Source: Bacteroidota bacterium
GTDB lineage: Bacteria > Bacteroidota > Bacteroidia > JACCXN01
Direction of reading: 5' to 3'
DNA: 64,000 nt
Assembly (NCBI GenBank): GCA_013696965.1
Contig: JACCXN010000035.1
Coordinates: 16,471-80,470 of the forward strand
Positions 63,958 to 64,000 of this stretch are shown in pieces. The position numbers were made by a program, and so were the translations under genes. Each line of letters begins with the position of its first letter. Position 1 is the first letter of the stretch. The notes beneath the pieces are model-generated. The model saw only the letters and a program-made list of their open reading frames with translations, ran no database searches and was not told the DNA's origin.

Positions 63958-64000
63958 GTAATTCGAGAAAGGATAGTAAATGGTTCTTCATTAACAATGA
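63952..64000 (+). CDS. Start of an unidentified gene, cut by window end
   Basis: An open frame from the ATG at the end of the repeat array: MKVIRERIVNGSSLTM. No stop before the window ends. Too short for assignment. Confidence 0.4.
   Translation, partial: MKVIRERIVNGSSLTM

Overview
The window is chromosomal DNA of a member of the Bacteroidota. It is AT-rich. It carries type IX secretion (T9SS) cargo with both C-terminal sorting domain types, a PorP/SprF-like protein next to a SprB-repeat protein, many Bacteroidota-typical DUF families (DUF4199, DUF4907, DUF4142, DUF2490, DUF6428), a Rho factor with a large Asn/Pro-rich insert, and -7 promoter boxes of the Bacteroidota type TAnnTTTG. Most genes lack Shine-Dalgarno sequences. 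No rRNA, tRNA or CRISPR array was seen. Genus or species cannot be given from this alone.

Layout. 1-8 kb: 3' part of an AsmA-like protein, a signal-peptide gene remnant, two guanidino-group hydrolases (CtlX and a peptidylarginine-deiminase-like protein) and a fused E1 alpha/beta 2-oxoacid dehydrogenase. 8-18 kb: a decayed toxin-antitoxin pair, a secreted intradiol dioxygenase with Tat-like and T9SS signals, a PKD/SprB-repeat/dockerin-like T9SS protein, a hypothetical gene, and a PorP/SprF plus SprB-repeat type B pair. 18-30 kb: a PadR-PspC operon with a visible operator/promoter, TerC, a DUF2179 membrane protein, a CPA2 antiporter, rho, DUF4199, NhaC and a trans-sulfuration PLP enzyme. 30-37.5 kb: an IS30 transposase remnant with 51-bp repeats, a FAD-Rieske oxidoreductase, a four-gene operon (polyphosphate-polymerase-like VTC protein, DUF4956, DUF2490, single-domain response regulator) and two lipoproteins. 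38.8-40.4 kb: an arsenic island of foreign codon use with a frameshifted arsC. 40.6-44.7 kb: an exopolysaccharide-like operon (STAS, cellulose-synthase-like GT2, DUF3131, DUF4907). 44.8-48.4 kb: small lipoprotein and membrane genes and a PAS histidine kinase. 48.6-55.6 kb: an alpha-glucan/glycogen operon (GH15, GT4, GH57, phosphoglucose isomerase) closed by a terminator. 55.9-59.4 kb: an M24 peptidase, a GT4-like/alpha-barrel protein and an alpha/beta hydrolase. 59.4-64 kb: a signalling module (beta-barrel protein, two response regulators, a hybrid kinase) bracketed by two ~200-bp inverted arrays of a ~97-bp repeat.

How genes work together. The glucan operon encodes enzymes for building and degrading intracellular alpha-glucan and for moving glucose phosphate into glycolysis. 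The STAS-GT2-DUF3131-DUF4907 genes look like one unit for making and perhaps exporting a polysaccharide. The VTC-DUF4956-DUF2490-REC genes are translationally coupled in part and probably act together. The PadR repressor appears to control its own gene and the PspC gene. The signalling genes at the right end form a likely phosphorelay.

Most unusual structure: the inverted repeat arrays around the 59.4-64 kb signalling module. Each array starts at the 3' end of a gene and ends at an ATGAAA that could start another reading frame.
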